Assembly (NCBI GenBank): GCA_006176705.1
Contig: QRFJ01000778.1
Location: 124,001-188,000 of the forward strand
Source: Cocos nucifera
Taxonomy: Eukaryota; Streptophyta; Magnoliopsida; Arecales; Arecaceae
Reading direction: 5' to 3'
DNA: 64,000 bases
The stretch's first letter is position 1. Each line of letters begins with the position of its first letter. Positions 24,097 to 37,044 of the stretch are shown here, in pieces. A model generated the notes under the pieces. It did no database searches. It saw nothing but the letters and a program-made list of their open reading frames with translations, and was not told where the DNA came from. The position numbers and the translations under genes were made by a program.

Positions 24097-24635
24097 ATCT
24101 CCATCTTGGTGCACCCAAACCTTGGCACACATGGCAATATTCTCCTGCACGATCCTGCTATCGATGCATGCCCTGACAGCTACTTGTACACGCCTTGCCA
24201 CTACCATCTTTCTTCAACTGCTGAGCTTCCTTTGAGGCCTTTGGGATGTCCGCCTCCACCACTAAAGACCTTGGCTTGTACCTATGCACCACTCTTGGAG
24301 TTGTAGACACCTTTCTACTTGGCAGCCACATCATTTGTTCGGAACTTGGAGAATCTGCAGCAATCCGATGCCGGCACCCACAATATACCTTGACACGATC
24401 TCCTCAGAACTTCGCCCATCCTTCCATATGTGCTGCTCCACTTAGAACTGTGTATCCCTGACATTAGTGCTAGGATATTGGTCCTCCTACATCCTCTGCT
24501 CTGAACTCATGCCAAAACTCTCTCCACTTGTGAAGCCACCTCTGCTTGGTGCTCCACTTGAAACTAAAATCCTCCTGATGCCATAGAAGTGGACTCTATA
24601 ATCGATTTCCTTGAGGCCAACCACCCAACACTGCA
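24097..24635 (-). other. element T 3' internal region without recognisable pol
   Basis: About 540 bases between the gag end and the 3' LTR. The segment next to the LTR (complement of atctccatcttggtgc) is the purine-rich primer. Translation in all frames shows no protease, integrase or RT motif that I recognise. It may be the fused remnant of a pol deletion. Confidence 0.55.
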
Positions 24636-25541
24636 CTATTGAGCCTGCCGCTGCACCTCGAACACAGTCGCTACTTCTTGGGACCCTCTACACTCCGTGG
24701 ACCCCTCCAAAACTATCTTGGATACATTGCACTCTGTAGGCTGTTCCAAAACCATCAAGAGCTCATCCGACTCTTCACTTTCAGTGACTACAATGCTGGA
24801 ATCTAACTTTTTTCCTCCATTGCTCTTCTTCCAAAGTGGACATTCTCGCTTAAAGTGCCTTGCTTCACCATACTTGAAGCACTTCTTGGATCCCTTGCTG
24901 CCCCTTTGCAGACCCATCTTCTTCTCTTGCTGGGGCCTTTCTGACACCACGAGACCCTCCTAGAAGATCTCCCTCTTTGTCAACCATTCTCGCTGCTCGT
25001 TAGACCTTAGCACTGATATGATCTCCTCATACACCAGTGTCTCCTTACCATACAGCAATGCAGTTACTAATGGATCGAAGGTCTCAGATAGCGAACATAG
25101 TAGCAATAAACTCTTGTCCTTCTCTTCGAGCTCTGTCCTAATGTTGAGCAAGTCCATGCTCATCTGGTCGAATTGCTGAATATGTCTCGCAACATCCTCA
25201 TCCTCCTACATCCAAAGGCTATATAGTTGCTTCTTCAACACCAACTCATTGCACATGTTCTTCTTAATGTATAACTGTTGTAACCTTGACCACAAACCCT
25301 TTGATGTCTTCTCCTCCAACATGCCATACAGCACCTCATCTGCTAGATAAGCCCTAATCATGGCACATGCCCTTTTCTCTAAGAACTTTCATATTTTATC
25401 GATCATCTCCTCTGACCTATCATCCAAGATCGAATCTAGCCTCGTCTAAATTAGCAGATCCTCCATCCTAACCTTCCACATCATGAAACTATTCTTTTCA
25501 TCAAACTTCTTAAATCCTACCTTCAATCTGCTGTTCTTCAT
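24636..25541 (-). pseudogene. copia gag of element T
   Basis: The ATG at 25541 begins MKNSRLKVGFKKFDEKNSF, followed by MMWKVRMEDLL, a typical start of plant copia gag (the UBN2 or Retrotran_gag_2 type). Recognisable later parts are RACAMIRAYLADEVLY and, from 25163, LEEKDKSLLLLCSLSETFDPLV. The zinc knuckle is damaged: CFKYGEARHFKREC has Tyr for the second Cys. The final stretch is acidic and rich in Glu and Ser, ending at 24636. In-frame stops occur after the first 30 residues and at 24960. Confidence 0.75.
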
Positions 25542-25734
25542 AATCAAATCGAATAAAAAATAGCCAACTAGTAGATCTAAAAATTACCTTGACTAGGGAT
25601 GGTAGACAGCTGCCCTTAGATCACTTTCTTCCTCACGAAGCCTAGAGAAAACCATAGATCTAAGCCTCACTACTGATCTGAGCCTCACTACTGATCTTTG
25701 CTAAATCTTGATCTTCTTTCTTCTTTATTCTCAA

Positions 25735-25750
25735 CCAAACTCTAATACCA
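25735..25750 (-). promoter_or_regulatory. primer-binding site of element T
   Basis: The minus strand reads tggtattagagtttgg just inside the right LTR, matching the initiator-Met primer type with a few changes. It identifies 25753-26656 as the 5' LTR. Confidence 0.7.
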
Positions 25751-25752
25751 TA

Positions 25753-26656
25753 TGTTGGAACAATCGATACTGATTTGATCATAATTATTATACCTACGAC
25801 TGCTCGGAATCATAATTGTAGATCCGATCTCTTGCACAAACCTGGGTGTTAATCTAGAAATACGAAGAAGTGAAAAAGTTGATGATGGCACCTAGGGCTT
25901 AGCATTGGAACCAGAGAGTAAAGAGAGAAGAGAGTTAGGGAGAAAAGCTGTATATTGATTCCACTCTCTTGTAAAGATTGCAATACTTGGGTTTATATAT
26001 CTTAGGTTTTCTACTATACCACATGAACCCTAATAAACCCAAACTCTAGCTGAAAAACTCTCCTAGGCTAACCTAATACATGAAAGCACTCATCGAGCCC
26101 ATGTACATCCATGTCTCCCATGCTCTCATCCCGTAGATTTAAATCCAATCCATACATGAGTTAGCCACCCTTAAGACCTTATTGGACCAAGTCTTAAGAT
26201 CCAAACAGAAAACTCCATCTAGTTCTATTTGCTTCCATCGAGCTGGCATTATCAGAAGTCGAGCTGACTCGATTGCATCTCGCTCAAATCTTGTCTTCTA
26301 TCTGCCTAAGATAGCTTGCTCAATTGCACCCCAAGTCGGCTTGGTCCCAGTCCGAGTCAGCTCGACTGTGTATCCAAGCCAGCCTGCCTATCTGTTAGCC
26401 CCTTGTCTGGACTGATTCTTCTCATGGCTTTGATTCTTTGCTCTACCTTATGTCCCAAGTTTTCAGAGCACCTTCCAAGCCCCTCAAAGTTCTCACACCT
26501 GAATCTCGAGTCTGTGCAAGGCTACATGCTGCCTTCTTCCTAGGACAACTCCTGTCCTAGCTCTAGGATTCACACCTATCCTTATCTTTCGGAGCCAACA
26601 TCCTAGCTCCTCTCATGCCCCTCCCAAGACTTGGGAGCACCACACTAAATCCTACA
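25753..26656 (-). repeat. 5' LTR of element T
   Basis: 904 bp, with tgttgg at 25753 and cctaca at 26656, homologous to 23210-24096. Right duplication cctat follows at 26657-26661. Confidence 0.8.
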
Positions 26657-27600
26657 CCTATAAATGTATACTTATCAAACTTAGGTCCAAGTTTATTTTT
26701 GATTAATTATTTCACATAAGCTAGACACCCCGAGATCCTAAGATGTGAAAGTACTGGCTTACACCCTATTCATTTTTCATATGGAGTTTTGATTATGGAC
26801 TTACTTGCAATCCTATTTAGAAGATAGAAAGCTAATTCAAGTGCATATCCCTAAAAGAATATCGACAAGCTAGCAAAATTCATCATGCATCAGACCATGT
26901 CTAATAAAGTCTGATTCCTCCTTTCAAACATACCATTATATTATGGTATTCCTGAAGGAATTCATTGGGAGAGAATCTTATTTTCTCCTAGATATGTGGA
27001 AAACTCACCAGAAAAGTATTCCCCTTCTTGGTTAGACCGAAGAGTTTTAATACTCTTTTCAGTTTATTTTTTTACTTCAATTTGGAATTGTTTGAACATT
27101 TTAAATGAATCCGACTTATATTTTATCAGTTATACATATCCATACTTGGACAGATCATTTATGAAAGTATTAAAGTAGAGATATCCACCTCTGGCACTAG
27201 TGCTCATAGGCCCACATACATCAGTATGTATTAGATCTAAGAGCTCAGTGGCTTTTTCACATTTTCCAATAAAAGATGACTTGGTCATTTTTTTAAGTAG
27301 AGAAGACTTACAGGTTAGAAGTAATTCATAATCACTAACTTCGGGGATACTCTCTTGAGTCAATCTATTTATCCTATTCTTGTTTATGTGACCAAGCCTA
27401 TAATGCCACAAGTAGATATCATACACTCTATCTAATTTTGGATGCTTGCCAGTGGAATAGACTATACTAATAGGTTGTGATAACATGTATACACCATTGT
27501 TCAAATGTCTAGAAAATATAGTAACATCATTCATATGACATTATAAAATTTTTTCTTTATTGAAATTTCATAATTATTTTTGGTCAAAATGCCTACAAAA
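26657..27600 (-). pseudogene. integrase of element L
   Basis: From 27534 the minus strand encodes the pre-integrase zinc finger (LWHYRLGHINKNRI). The last Cys pair is damaged (CKSSLLKKMTK). The core start follows: LLDLIHTDVCGPMSTSARGG with the first catalytic Asp. A frameshift near 27130 precedes further core and C-terminal segments, which are readable in pieces to 26662, where element T splits the gene. Integrase would catalyse cDNA insertion; this copy cannot. Confidence 0.8.
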
Positions 27601-27606
27601 ATAATA

Positions 27607-27855
27607 CTAAAAAAAATTAGGATAGAAATGACAATCATTAAGAATAATAGTATGAGACTCAAATACAAGCTGTAAGATTTCTAATGCTAGAACTAGAATT
27701 GGTCTTCCATCTCCAACATTTTGGAACCTCTCACCTTGCTCGAATCTCCTACTGACCTGTAATCCCTGCAATGAATTGCAAATATGATAAGAGCTACTGA
27801 TATTCAATACCCCATCAATAATATCATAGATAGAAAAATTATAAGGATTTATCAT
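27607..27855 (-). pseudogene. aspartic protease of element L
   Basis: The active-site region reads DGVLNISSSYHICNSLQGL. Compared with the WVLDSGSSAHLC pattern of element P, the catalytic Asp is Asn and the Gly is Ser, so the protease is inactive. The downstream IILNDCHFYPNF matches the LKDCYYVP block of P. Confidence 0.75.
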
Positions 27856-27859
27856 AAAA

Positions 27860-28730
27860 TATCTTGCCTAGCAATAACTAGCTTCTTTCTTGGCCTGTTC
27901 GAGTCTACGGAGACAATGTACCAAGGATAGTTCCTCTTTCAATGCTCTCGCTTCTTGCAAAAGAAGTACTCAACCTGACTCTTATTGGGCTTTATCTTCT
28001 TGGTCTGACCCTGCATAGATGTCCTAGTCTAAACTTGCACCTTCTTGGACTTCTTCTTCTTCTTCTTCTTTTCTTTCTTAAAGGATCGAGAACCAGAAGA
28101 AGAACCTTCCACTAAGTTCACCAACTTCTTGTGGAGCTGGTGATCCTTCTCAAAGTTCTAAAATAACCCTAGCAACTCATGGTAGTTAACTTTAGGCTTT
28201 GTCATTCTATAATGAGTGAGAAATGGAAGATAAGACTTGGACAGTGAGTTCAGTATTGCATCTTTTCCTAGCTGCTCATGCAAGGGAAAGCCGAGCTTGC
28301 TCAAACACTCCATTAGTTCGATCATGTATAGTACATGATCAGTGATTGAAGCTTCATCCCTCTTCCTAGCATTGAAGATGGCATAATTAGTCTTGTGCCT
28401 CTCAACACCATTAGGTGTGCGAAAAGACTCCTCCAACATTTGAAGCATGTCTTTTGGCTGAGCTAACTTGAATCTATGACTAAACTCGTCGCTTATAGCC
28501 ACCAGTATAATACAACATACCATTGTTCGGTCACTGAGCCACTTCTGATAAGTATCTCTGACTGACCCATGTGCATTTGCAGCTGGCTCCTTAGGTGCTG
28601 GATCTATCAATATGTACAAGATCTGTTCATGCTCTAGGATAATTTTCAACTTACGGTACTAGCTACCAAAGTTGGATCCCACCAGCTTATCATTGTCTAA
28701 CATTGATCAGAGCGATAGAAAAGTGGCCAT
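27860..28730 (-). pseudogene. gag of element L
   Basis: The ATG is at 28730, directly after a polypyrimidine tract and acag, a likely splice acceptor. The frame MATFLSL meets a stop early. From 28649 a 163-residue open stretch (EHEQILYILIDP, QKWLSDRTMVCCIILVAISDEF, NARKRDEASITDHVLYMIELME) matches copia gag. The C-terminal part contains a lysine-rich run near 28050 and a degraded zinc knuckle near 27950. Confidence 0.75.
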
Positions 28731-30636
28731 ATCTGTACAAAAAAAAATCAAAATCAAATTAGTAATTAATTCATTAAATCTAAAAATTTAGACTTTAATC
28801 AAAAGATTTTTTCACTATTTTATTCAAATTGATAGCCTCTACCTCCAATTCAAGGAATTATCCTAATTTCTTAGTGGATACTAGAATCCACATAGACTGC
28901 ACTCAAGCCCAACTTTGGTTGGTCAATCCATGTACATCTAAGGATAGATTCATAATCAATTGTATCTCTAGATAATTTTTAGTAATTTAATTTTGCCCAT
29001 CCCTAATCAGTAGGCTTTGGCCTCCACTAAAAAGATCCGATTAGGTCCAACCATTAACATGACCGTACATGGTCCATCTAACCAATGAATGATTAAGCCT
29101 AACTTTGGTTGGTCAACCAAACCATCATTTAGAAAGATGCAATCAAGAAGTCATATTATAAATGATAATTCCACTAGTCAATAAGCACCAGGCCTTTGGG
29201 CCTTCAATGATTATCCAACTAATGGACTCATTATCACCAACTTAATGGAAGGCTATGATCTAGTTATTACCATAACTATTTTATTTTAAGAACCTAATAA
29301 TTTTTGAAGATTTAATTGATTTGATTTTAGAAGAAACAAGGTCAAATGAATAAGCTTGTCATGATCCTTCCATTGGCTTCACCAAGTCAATTTAAGGAAG
29401 ACCATTAATAAGCTAGTCTAGGAGCACTTAAATCAGTCACACTAATTTATCTAGCTAACATGGGTCAGCTCAAATTATCAAGTGATCTGATCAAAACATA
29501 ATTTCATCAAAAAGGCTAAGTAAGTAAGATTGGTAGGAGGGTTTGCCAAAGCTTGCCTTAGACACTATAAAAAATGGCTAGGTAAGCTGCCTGCCAATTA
29601 AAAACCATCGATCTAGAATACCAGACTTACTTTAGACACCAACTAGTTAATTACTCTCAATTAGATTAATCAACAGTTCATGCTAGACTACGCAGCCGAA
29701 TCAAGTTCATCTTGGTTCTCGTTAAAGATATGGACTTGACCAACTACAACTATTGTAATTGATCTAGAGAATCCTTGACCTAATCTAAGATAACTATTGA
29801 TTAGACTTAGTCGATTGTATAATTAGGTCCATTCTTTAATCTAATCTTAGGTCTAACCCAATTAATGAACCTAATTTTCACTGACCCATTAACCCAATGT
29901 GTTATGATTTATGTCTCAGGATCTTCAATTCATAATCTTAGATCCTAATCAAAATAATTCTTAATTCTTAATAAAGTTTTAGGCTGAGGATTAGGGTTTG
30001 ATATTTTAAAATAATTTTTATGTTTGTAAAATATTTTTACAACATGGTTCTACTAACCAATTGCATGTTTGATTCATAATCAATATGTAAATAAAATAGA
30101 CACGAAACTACTTTAGATCTAATCTAAGCATGCTCATGTAATTGAAACTATTTCAATTCTAATCAATCATAAATCAACTTAGATCGAATCTAATACATTT
30201 ATGATGATAAAAATTAAATTAAAATATTATTAATTATATCATAAAATCTTTTAGATCTAATCTAAAATTTTATGATCAAGATTTTAGATCAGCACGTATT
30301 AGGACAACCTCTCCAATGTAAGGGGTAAACCTCACAGTATGACAACCTTATAATCAGTCCGTGCAATCTAAAATATTTATTTTTAGATTTAAACATCTTT
30401 TAAATCTAATAAATTATGAATAAAAATTATATCATATTTAATAAATTTATGATTAGTAATAGATCTATAGAAACTAGGATAACCTCTCCACTATAAGGGA
30501 TAGACCTTACAGCAGGATAACCTTATATCAGTTTGTATGATCTAATTTTTAATTTTAAATTTAAATATTAGATTATAAATTAGATTTAATCTAAAAATAA
30601 TCTAAACATACATCACTAATCATGCAATAAAGAACC
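28731..30636 (-). other. leader of element L
   Basis: About 1.9 kb of AT-rich sequence without coding potential, between primer site and gag. It contains a splice-donor-like agtaagt (intron start at 29630) after ggtgtctaa. With the acceptor at 28733 this predicts an 898-nt leader intron. Related leader sequence is found in H (from 56037) and X (62780-63350). Confidence 0.65.
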
Positions 30637-30651
30637 GAAGCTCTGATACCA
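30637..30651 (-). promoter_or_regulatory. primer-binding site of element L
   Basis: The minus strand reads tggtatcagagcttc, a perfect initiator-Met core, two bases inside the right LTR. Confidence 0.85.
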
Positions 30652-30652
30652 G

Positions 30653-31638
30653 TTAAAGGAAATAGATCTAGGGTTCTAAGATTTGCTTTTGAAACTTTTT
30701 CAAAAGTGCAGCAAAAGAGATGAATTAGTCTCATTAATTTATAAATAAGATAACATAAAATCCTAGATTTAGGATCCTATTACATAATTAAAGCATGCTA
30801 TTAAATTAATAATTAAAATATTAAAAAATTATATGTTGATCATGTCAATAGCTGACTACTCTAGATCAAATCTGGACATAAAAGTAAGAGATCATATCTT
30901 TATTATCTTTGCAAGTTAAACATTCTAACTCACTGATCCAGGGCTGAGGTTGAAGCTCTGAGCCGCACACGTATCCAATCTCTATAGGATGTGTACACGA
31001 GCCCTCATCTTAGATCAGAAGTCTGATGCCCGAAAATCAGCATAGTATGCTAGTATTGTGCTGATCCTTCTTCAACAGTCAATCTGGATCTTCCTTCTTC
31101 AAGACTTGGACTCTAACTTTTAGAAGATGAGAAAAAGATTTGTGATTCTAAGACACATCTTAAACACTCACAAAAGATGGAGAAGAGATTTAGAAGAAAA
31201 TCCTAGAAGAAGACCCTCTTCTTCTTCTTTGTTCTCTCACCTAGACACCTTGGTTAGTGTCTCAACAAATCCCACACCTTAAGCCTTTCTCTCCCAGCTT
31301 TTTCCATGCCCAAGAACCTCTCCCTATGGCAATAATCCTTGTCTAGGTCAAATACCTAGACAAGGTATGTCCAAATATGGCAACATATGGGGCGCCCAAC
31401 TCTTGGGCTGGGCACCTCCGTCAATTTTTATGCTGTGGACGACCAGAAAATAGGCACACAAAGTTCTTCTCTTTCCCATGAATAAACCAGGAAATAATAA
31501 GGATGGTTGGCAGCACAAAGAGATAGAGTTTTGATTGCATCAAACTCTATCAAATAGAATTTAATTTCAAACCAAATAGCCTTATTTGACTTGGTCCACT
31601 AAAAAAATTCCATGTAAGAAAGAATGGGAGCAAGAGGA
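30653..31638 (-). repeat. 5' LTR of element L, segment 1 of 4
   Basis: Collinear with 2817-3870. It ends at gagga (31634-31638), the left duplication of element M. Confidence 0.8.
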
Positions 31639-33922
31639 TGAAGAAAAATCCTGATTTCTTGGACTAGGTTTGTTTAGATCTGATCAGATCAAAAGATATA
31701 TTTCAAAATTTTTTTTTTCATCCATATCAGATCTGAGATGTTTTAGATATGATTCTTATTATTTAGTAATTAAAATAAATTCAAATAAATTAAATCAAAT
31801 TTAATTTACCTTGAAGTGGGTAATCCTATTATCCATTGATGATCCTATAAGCAGCGAAAGGTTCTGGATCTAGCCATGCAAGTGCCAGGCCTCTATTGGT
31901 ATCCACTTAGGCTAGATCTGAAGATTCTCTTCTTCTCTATCACATCTCCAAAAATTAGATCTAGATCTGATCTGGAGGATCTTCAAAACTCCTTTCGAAG
32001 ATCAGTAGTTGTCCTTTGCAGCAGCGCAGCCTTCTAGCTTTCAGTCGCCTTTCTCTCATCTGGATTGCACCAACCAAGGTCCAAACCACTTTGGACGTGG
32101 AGAGGAGAGAGAGACGGTGGGTTTGGTGTGAAGGAAGAGGGAAGAGGAGGCCTTGGGGCGTGGGAATTGAATTCCTTTCCAATCATTATTTGAGTTTGGC
32201 GTAGGGTGTTATTTATAGACTATCTCTGATCCAACTCCACTTCTTCCCAACCAATCACAATCCTTTGTTAAATCAAATCTAAATCTGATTGGTGGGAATA
32301 GAGTCCCTTGGATTCCTCCTTAGATGGTGCCTAAGACCAGTCAAACTTGGTTCTTAGGAGAACTCTAATCGAAATCCAAAAAGGAGATGGAGTCCCTATC
32401 CAATAGGGACTCCTAGGCGCCTCCAGCTTGGGCACAAGCCAAGGGTGGCGTGCGCCCTCCTCCTTGCCAGGTTCTGATAGGGGACAAGCCCCCACCAGCT
32501 CTCCAATAGGTGCGTGACACATGGACAGAAGTCAAAGTGTCAATGGTCAATATTTGACCAGTCAAAGGTCAACTTTTGACCAAAGTCAAAGGACGAGAAA
32601 TGGCAGGTGACCAAAAATGGCAGGTAATTGTCTTACAAAATAAGACAACCCTTTTCTGACTTGGACAAGCTCCAGTCAGACCAAGTGAAGGCCTCTGATC
32701 GAGCACAAACTCCTTTGGCTCAGTCAGGACAACTATTTATGATAGTAAAAGAAGAACGTTAGGTTCAATCGAGTGCTAGCACGATTTCCTTGAACCTAAT
32801 TGAATCTCATTCAGATCAATTGAACTGGATCAGTTCAATTGATGATCACCAGATTCAAACCCTTGTTTGTGTGTGACCCAGTTAGGTTCAGTTCTGTATG
32901 GTAATGGGATATGTCATGATCTCTATCATCGACATCATCGAAACTCCTTTCGATGGATCAGAAACTCTTCTGATTCGAACAGCTAGAATGATCGATCATC
33001 TAAATCATTCTAATTGCTCCCAAAATCCACCAGTGACACCTAGCAGTATATGGTGGCAACCCATCAGAGCTGAATGCGAACCTCTTGGTGCAGCTACCTG
33101 TGTGATTAAGTTCTTCTATCTTGAGCCCCGATCAGATTAGGGTTAAGGTGAACTCGTCAAACCCTAGTCTCTATCATATGATGTAATCATTCGATTCAAG
33201 TCCGATGTGAAAAACCTAAATAGAAACTCTTTCTATTATTTCACTCTTGCCATGGCCATGGACTTCTGGACTTGATTCTCATGATCATCATAGGGCTGCT
33301 CCTCTACCACCGAGGTAGATAGATTTCCATCTTGATGCTAATCCAGTTCCTACAATGAACATGCTATAGCCAACATACACCTCAGGGTTCCATATGGCTA
33401 GGAGACCGAGTAATGGTGTAGTCAAACTATAACACCCTCAAGGTGAACTGCCGATGCATCTCAGGTCAAAGAACCAGACACACTACTGCAGCATCGAGTC
33501 AGTCATTGACGAGAAGGTAGACTTCCTAATGACTACTCGAGGTGGTCACGCTCAGTGCCCTCGTTCTCTAACGAGTACCTGTACTCTCACTTCGGTGTCT
33601 CCACACCATAGACTCAAGACTCATCTACTAAAGAGAAGTGATTGTACACCAACCTTCTTGGATCAATCACCATCCTCGTGATGATCCTATGGTCGGAAGC
33701 ATTTTATGAGTTAATAATGATTATTCATGTCTTAAATTTTCAACTCTTGAAAATATGAATTATCATTACCATTAACTCAAAGGATGTATCATAGACACTA
33801 AATACACATATGTGATAGAAAATAACCCATTTTATTGATTTTAGTCAAAATTATAATTTTGCCCCTAGAAGTGTATTACAAGTGTCAGCCAATTCTGACT
33901 TCTAGGGCACATATATCTAACA
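31639..33922 (-). repeat. 3' LTR of element M
   Basis: 2284 bp. The minus-strand start TGTTAGATATATGTGCC is at 33922 and the end is at 31639. It contains TATAAATA at 32217-32210, a perfect gtgctagcac palindrome at 32773-32782, and two short antisense ORFs (32898-33140 and 33454-33681). Confidence 0.9.
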
Positions 33923-33936
33923 ATCTCCCACTTGTC
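33923..33936 (-). promoter_or_regulatory. polypurine tract of element M
   Basis: gacaagtgggagat on the minus strand, between the RNase H stop codon and the LTR start. Identical to the tract of P. Confidence 0.85.
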
Positions 33937-35600
33937 CTAAAGCCAATTGGCTACAAGTCTAAGTCCCATCTTCTCAAGGTGGGCTTCGATCTTCTGCTGG
34001 CCCAACGACTTTGTAAGCGGGTCTACCACATTGTCTGTGGAGTCAACTCTCTTGACCTCGACGTAACCCTTCTCGAGGTAATCACGGATGAGGTGGTATC
34101 GCCGCTCAATGTGCTTGGATTTTTGGTGAGACCTTGGCTCCTTAGCAAGGGCTATGGCGCCATTGTTGTCACAGTATAGAGGAATGGCATCTGATGGCAT
34201 TACTCCAATTTCTGCAGCAAACTTTTTGTACCAGAATGCTTCCTTCGTAGCCTCTGATGCAGCGATATATTCTGCTTCCATGGTGGAATCTGCTATCACG
34301 GTTTGCTTGGAACTCTTTCAGCTGACAGCACCACCATTGCACACAAATAGACTCCCAGATGTCGACTTTCGATCATCTACATCAGACATGAAATTCGAGT
34401 CTGTGTATCCCTAGACTTGGAGTTCTCCGTTACCAAAGACCAACATCATATCCTTAGTTCTTCTCAAGTACTTAAGGATACATTTCACAGAAGTCCAGTG
34501 TTCTTCACCTGGATTTGACTGATATCTGCTTGTGACACTCACAGCATGGGCTATATCAGGTCGTGTACATAGCATGGCATACATGAGGCTCCCTATTGCA
34601 GAAGCATAAGGGATCTTGCTCATGCATTCTATTTCCTCAGGTGTGCTAGGGCACATCTTCTTGAAAAGATGAATACCATGTCTGAAGGGTATTAATCCCC
34701 TCTTAGAGTTTTCCATACTAAACCTCTTTAGTACTTCCTCTATGTACATCTTCTGTGAAAGTCCTAGCATCCTATTCGGTCTATCCCTATAGACCTTAAT
34801 TCCTAGAATAAAGGATGCTTCACCTAGGTCTTTCATGGAGAATTTCTTGGACAACCATAATTTGACTATTGTCATCATGGGAATATCATTCCCAATAAGG
34901 AGGATGTCATCCACGTACAATACGAGGAAGACAACAGCGCTCCCACTGACCTTTTTGAAGACACATGGTTTCCTCTTCATTTTTGATGAAACCAAACTAT
35001 TTTGATCACATCATTGAAATGAGTGTTCCAGCTCCGAGATGCTTGCTTAAGTCCATATATGGACCTTTGCAGCTTGCAAACCTTGTGATCAGTATCACTG
35101 GATGTGAAACCTAGCGGCTGTTCCATATAGATATCTTCCTCAAGATATCCATTTAAGAATGCCATTTTCACGTCCATTTGCCATATTTCATAATCGAAAT
35201 AGGCTGCAATGGCAAGCAATGTGCGGATGGATTTTAGCATAGCCACTGGGGAAAAGGTATCCTGATAGTCAATGCCTTCGCGTTGACTATAACCTTTTGC
35301 CACTAGTCTAGCCTTGAATGTCTCCACATTCCCATCTGCACCAATCTTTCTCTTGAAGATCCATTTACACCCAATAGGTACTATACCTTCTGGTGGATCT
35401 ACCAAGGTCCAGACTTGGTTTGAGTGCATCGAGTCAATTTCTGACTGCATTGCCTCTAGCCATTTCTCGGAGTCGATATCTGATATCGCCTCGTTGTAGG
35501 TTTTGGGATCATCACCATGAGCACCATTACCTATGAGGAACATTTTCTCTACTTTCTCTGAAATAATACCTAAGTATCTTTCAGGGGACGAAAAACTCTT
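33937..35600 (-). pseudogene. RT and RNase H of element M
   Basis: RT begins with DSEKWLEAMQSEIDSM and [19 protein letters not shown] (from 35543). The YVDD box is intact at 34917-34906. RNase H follows with a final MEAEYIAASEATKEAFWYKK and HQKSKHIERRYHLIRDY (34299-33937). One extra base near 34990 shifts frame between the two RT pieces. A stop near 34411 (the sequence reads on as ctagac) and a further stop near 34315 separate RNase H. Otherwise the family pattern is well kept. RNase H ends VANWL at 33937. Confidence 0.85.
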
Positions 35601-35737
35601 TCCGATCTACGAGGTGGAGGAGGTAGTGTTCTTATTGGCTCAACCTGATTTGGTTCCAATTGGTCCTTAGCTCATTGTACTTGTGAGACTTTCTCATCAA
35701 GCTTAATCTGCTTTCCAATGCCGCTATCTTGAATAAA

Positions 35738-36580
35738 CTATTTTTCAAGAAAGATGGCATGTCGACTCACAATCACATTGTGGTCTTCTGGAATGTAGAA
35801 ATAGTATCCTAATGACTCTTTAGGATATCCTATGAATCGAGCTCTAAAGGACCTAAACTCTAACTTGTCCGTTTGTTGTCTTTTGACATGAGCCGGACAA
35901 CCCCAAATTCTGAGATGACTCAGACTTGGTTTCTTACCGTGCCATATCTCATACGGTGTGGTAGGAACGGTTTTAGAGGGAACCCTATTCAGTAGATAAA
36001 TTGAAGTTAACAATGAATGTCCCCAAAGAAAAATCAGGAAGGTCTGTGAAGCTCATCATGGATCGGACCATATCCAATAGAGTCCGATTTCTCCATTCTG
36101 AAACCCCGTTGAGTTGAGGTGTTCCTGGTGGAGTCCATTGAGAGACTATGCCATTTTCCTTGAGATAGTCTAGGAATTCCCGGCTAAGGTATTCACCTCC
36201 TCGATCTGATCGAAGAACCTTAATGGATTTTTCAGTTTGTTTTTCTACTTCATGTCTGAATTCTTTGAACTTTTCAAAAGCTTCAGACTTGTGTCTCATA
36301 AGATACACATACCCATACCTAGATAGATCATCGGTAAAGGTAATGAAGTAGACAAAATTGCCTCTAGCCGGCACATCAAATGGGCCGCACACATCAGTAT
36401 GTACTAGGGCAAGGAGATCTGTGGCCCTCTCCCTATGTCCTACAAAAGGAAGTTTGGTCATTTTGCCTTGGAGACAAGATTCACAAGTTGGATATGACTC
36501 GGAAAGTCAATGGACTCAATAGCCCATTTTTCTCCAATTTGTTGATCCTATCTTCTGCTATATGACCTAATCTCAGGTGC
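35738..36580 (-). pseudogene. integrase of element M
   Basis: From 36461: MTKLPFVGH, LLALVHTDVCGPFDVPARG (first Asp), VLRSDRGGEYLSREF (second Asp) and GVSEWRNRTLLDMVRS (Glu present). A frameshift at about 36020 follows DLPDFS. The C-terminal GKKPSLSHLRIWGCPAHVKR block runs to FLEK and a TAG at about 35738. The same TAG occurs in P. The zinc-finger segment upstream of 36461 is frameshifted. All three catalytic positions survive here, unlike in P. Confidence 0.8.
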
Positions 36581-36612
36581 CATAGATATCTGTCATTTGG
36601 ACTATCCCTAGG

Positions 36613-36981
36613 TCATTTGGCATTCATGTTTTGCTCGATAGTTAGAATAGGTACATCAATATATAGCCGATAAAGACCGTTAATAAGGAAACCATTTACT
36701 TCTAGTGCTAAGCATGAAATAGAAATCAAATTCCTGCTAGCTGCAGGCACATAATAACAGTCTTTCAAAACTAAGTCAGATGGTAATCGAAGAGGGTATG
36801 TTCCCACTACCACTGCAGCAACTCTTGCTCCATTACCGATGCGTAGGATCATGTCTCCATCCCTCAGCCTCCTGCTATCCTCAAGACCCTGCATGGAAGT
36901 GCACAGATGAGCACTAGAACCAGAGTCAAGCACCCAACTGGATGCAGAAGAAACCATAAGGTTAGACTCAATAATGAGCAT
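36613..36981 (-). pseudogene. aspartic protease of element M, with internal deletion
   Basis: The active site WVLDSGSSAHLC is intact. After LISISCLALE the sequence jumps to VNGFLINGLY. About 26 residues present in P (the region with an ITFFKDHCNILYE block) are missing near 36700. A stop follows NMNAK at 36613. Confidence 0.75.
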
Positions 36982-37044
36982 ACCTCCAGAAGGACCTTCC
37001 TTCTTATTCTTCAGGATGGCCAGGTAAGTAGGGCAGTTCCGCTT

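Larger units (their letters stand above)
23210..26656 (-). mobile_element. element T: small gag-only copia element
   Basis: The two LTRs are 23210-24096 and 25753-26656 (887 and 904 bp). They are flanked by a perfect 5-bp duplication, cctat, at 23205-23209 and 26657-26661. The inserted site is L's integrase coding region, which reads on across the junction. Primer site (25735-25750) and polypurine tract (about 24097-24112) place T on the minus strand. The 1.66-kb interior encodes a copia gag with a zinc knuckle; I can find no protease, integrase or RT. Transposition would have needed enzymes from another element. Confidence 0.85.
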
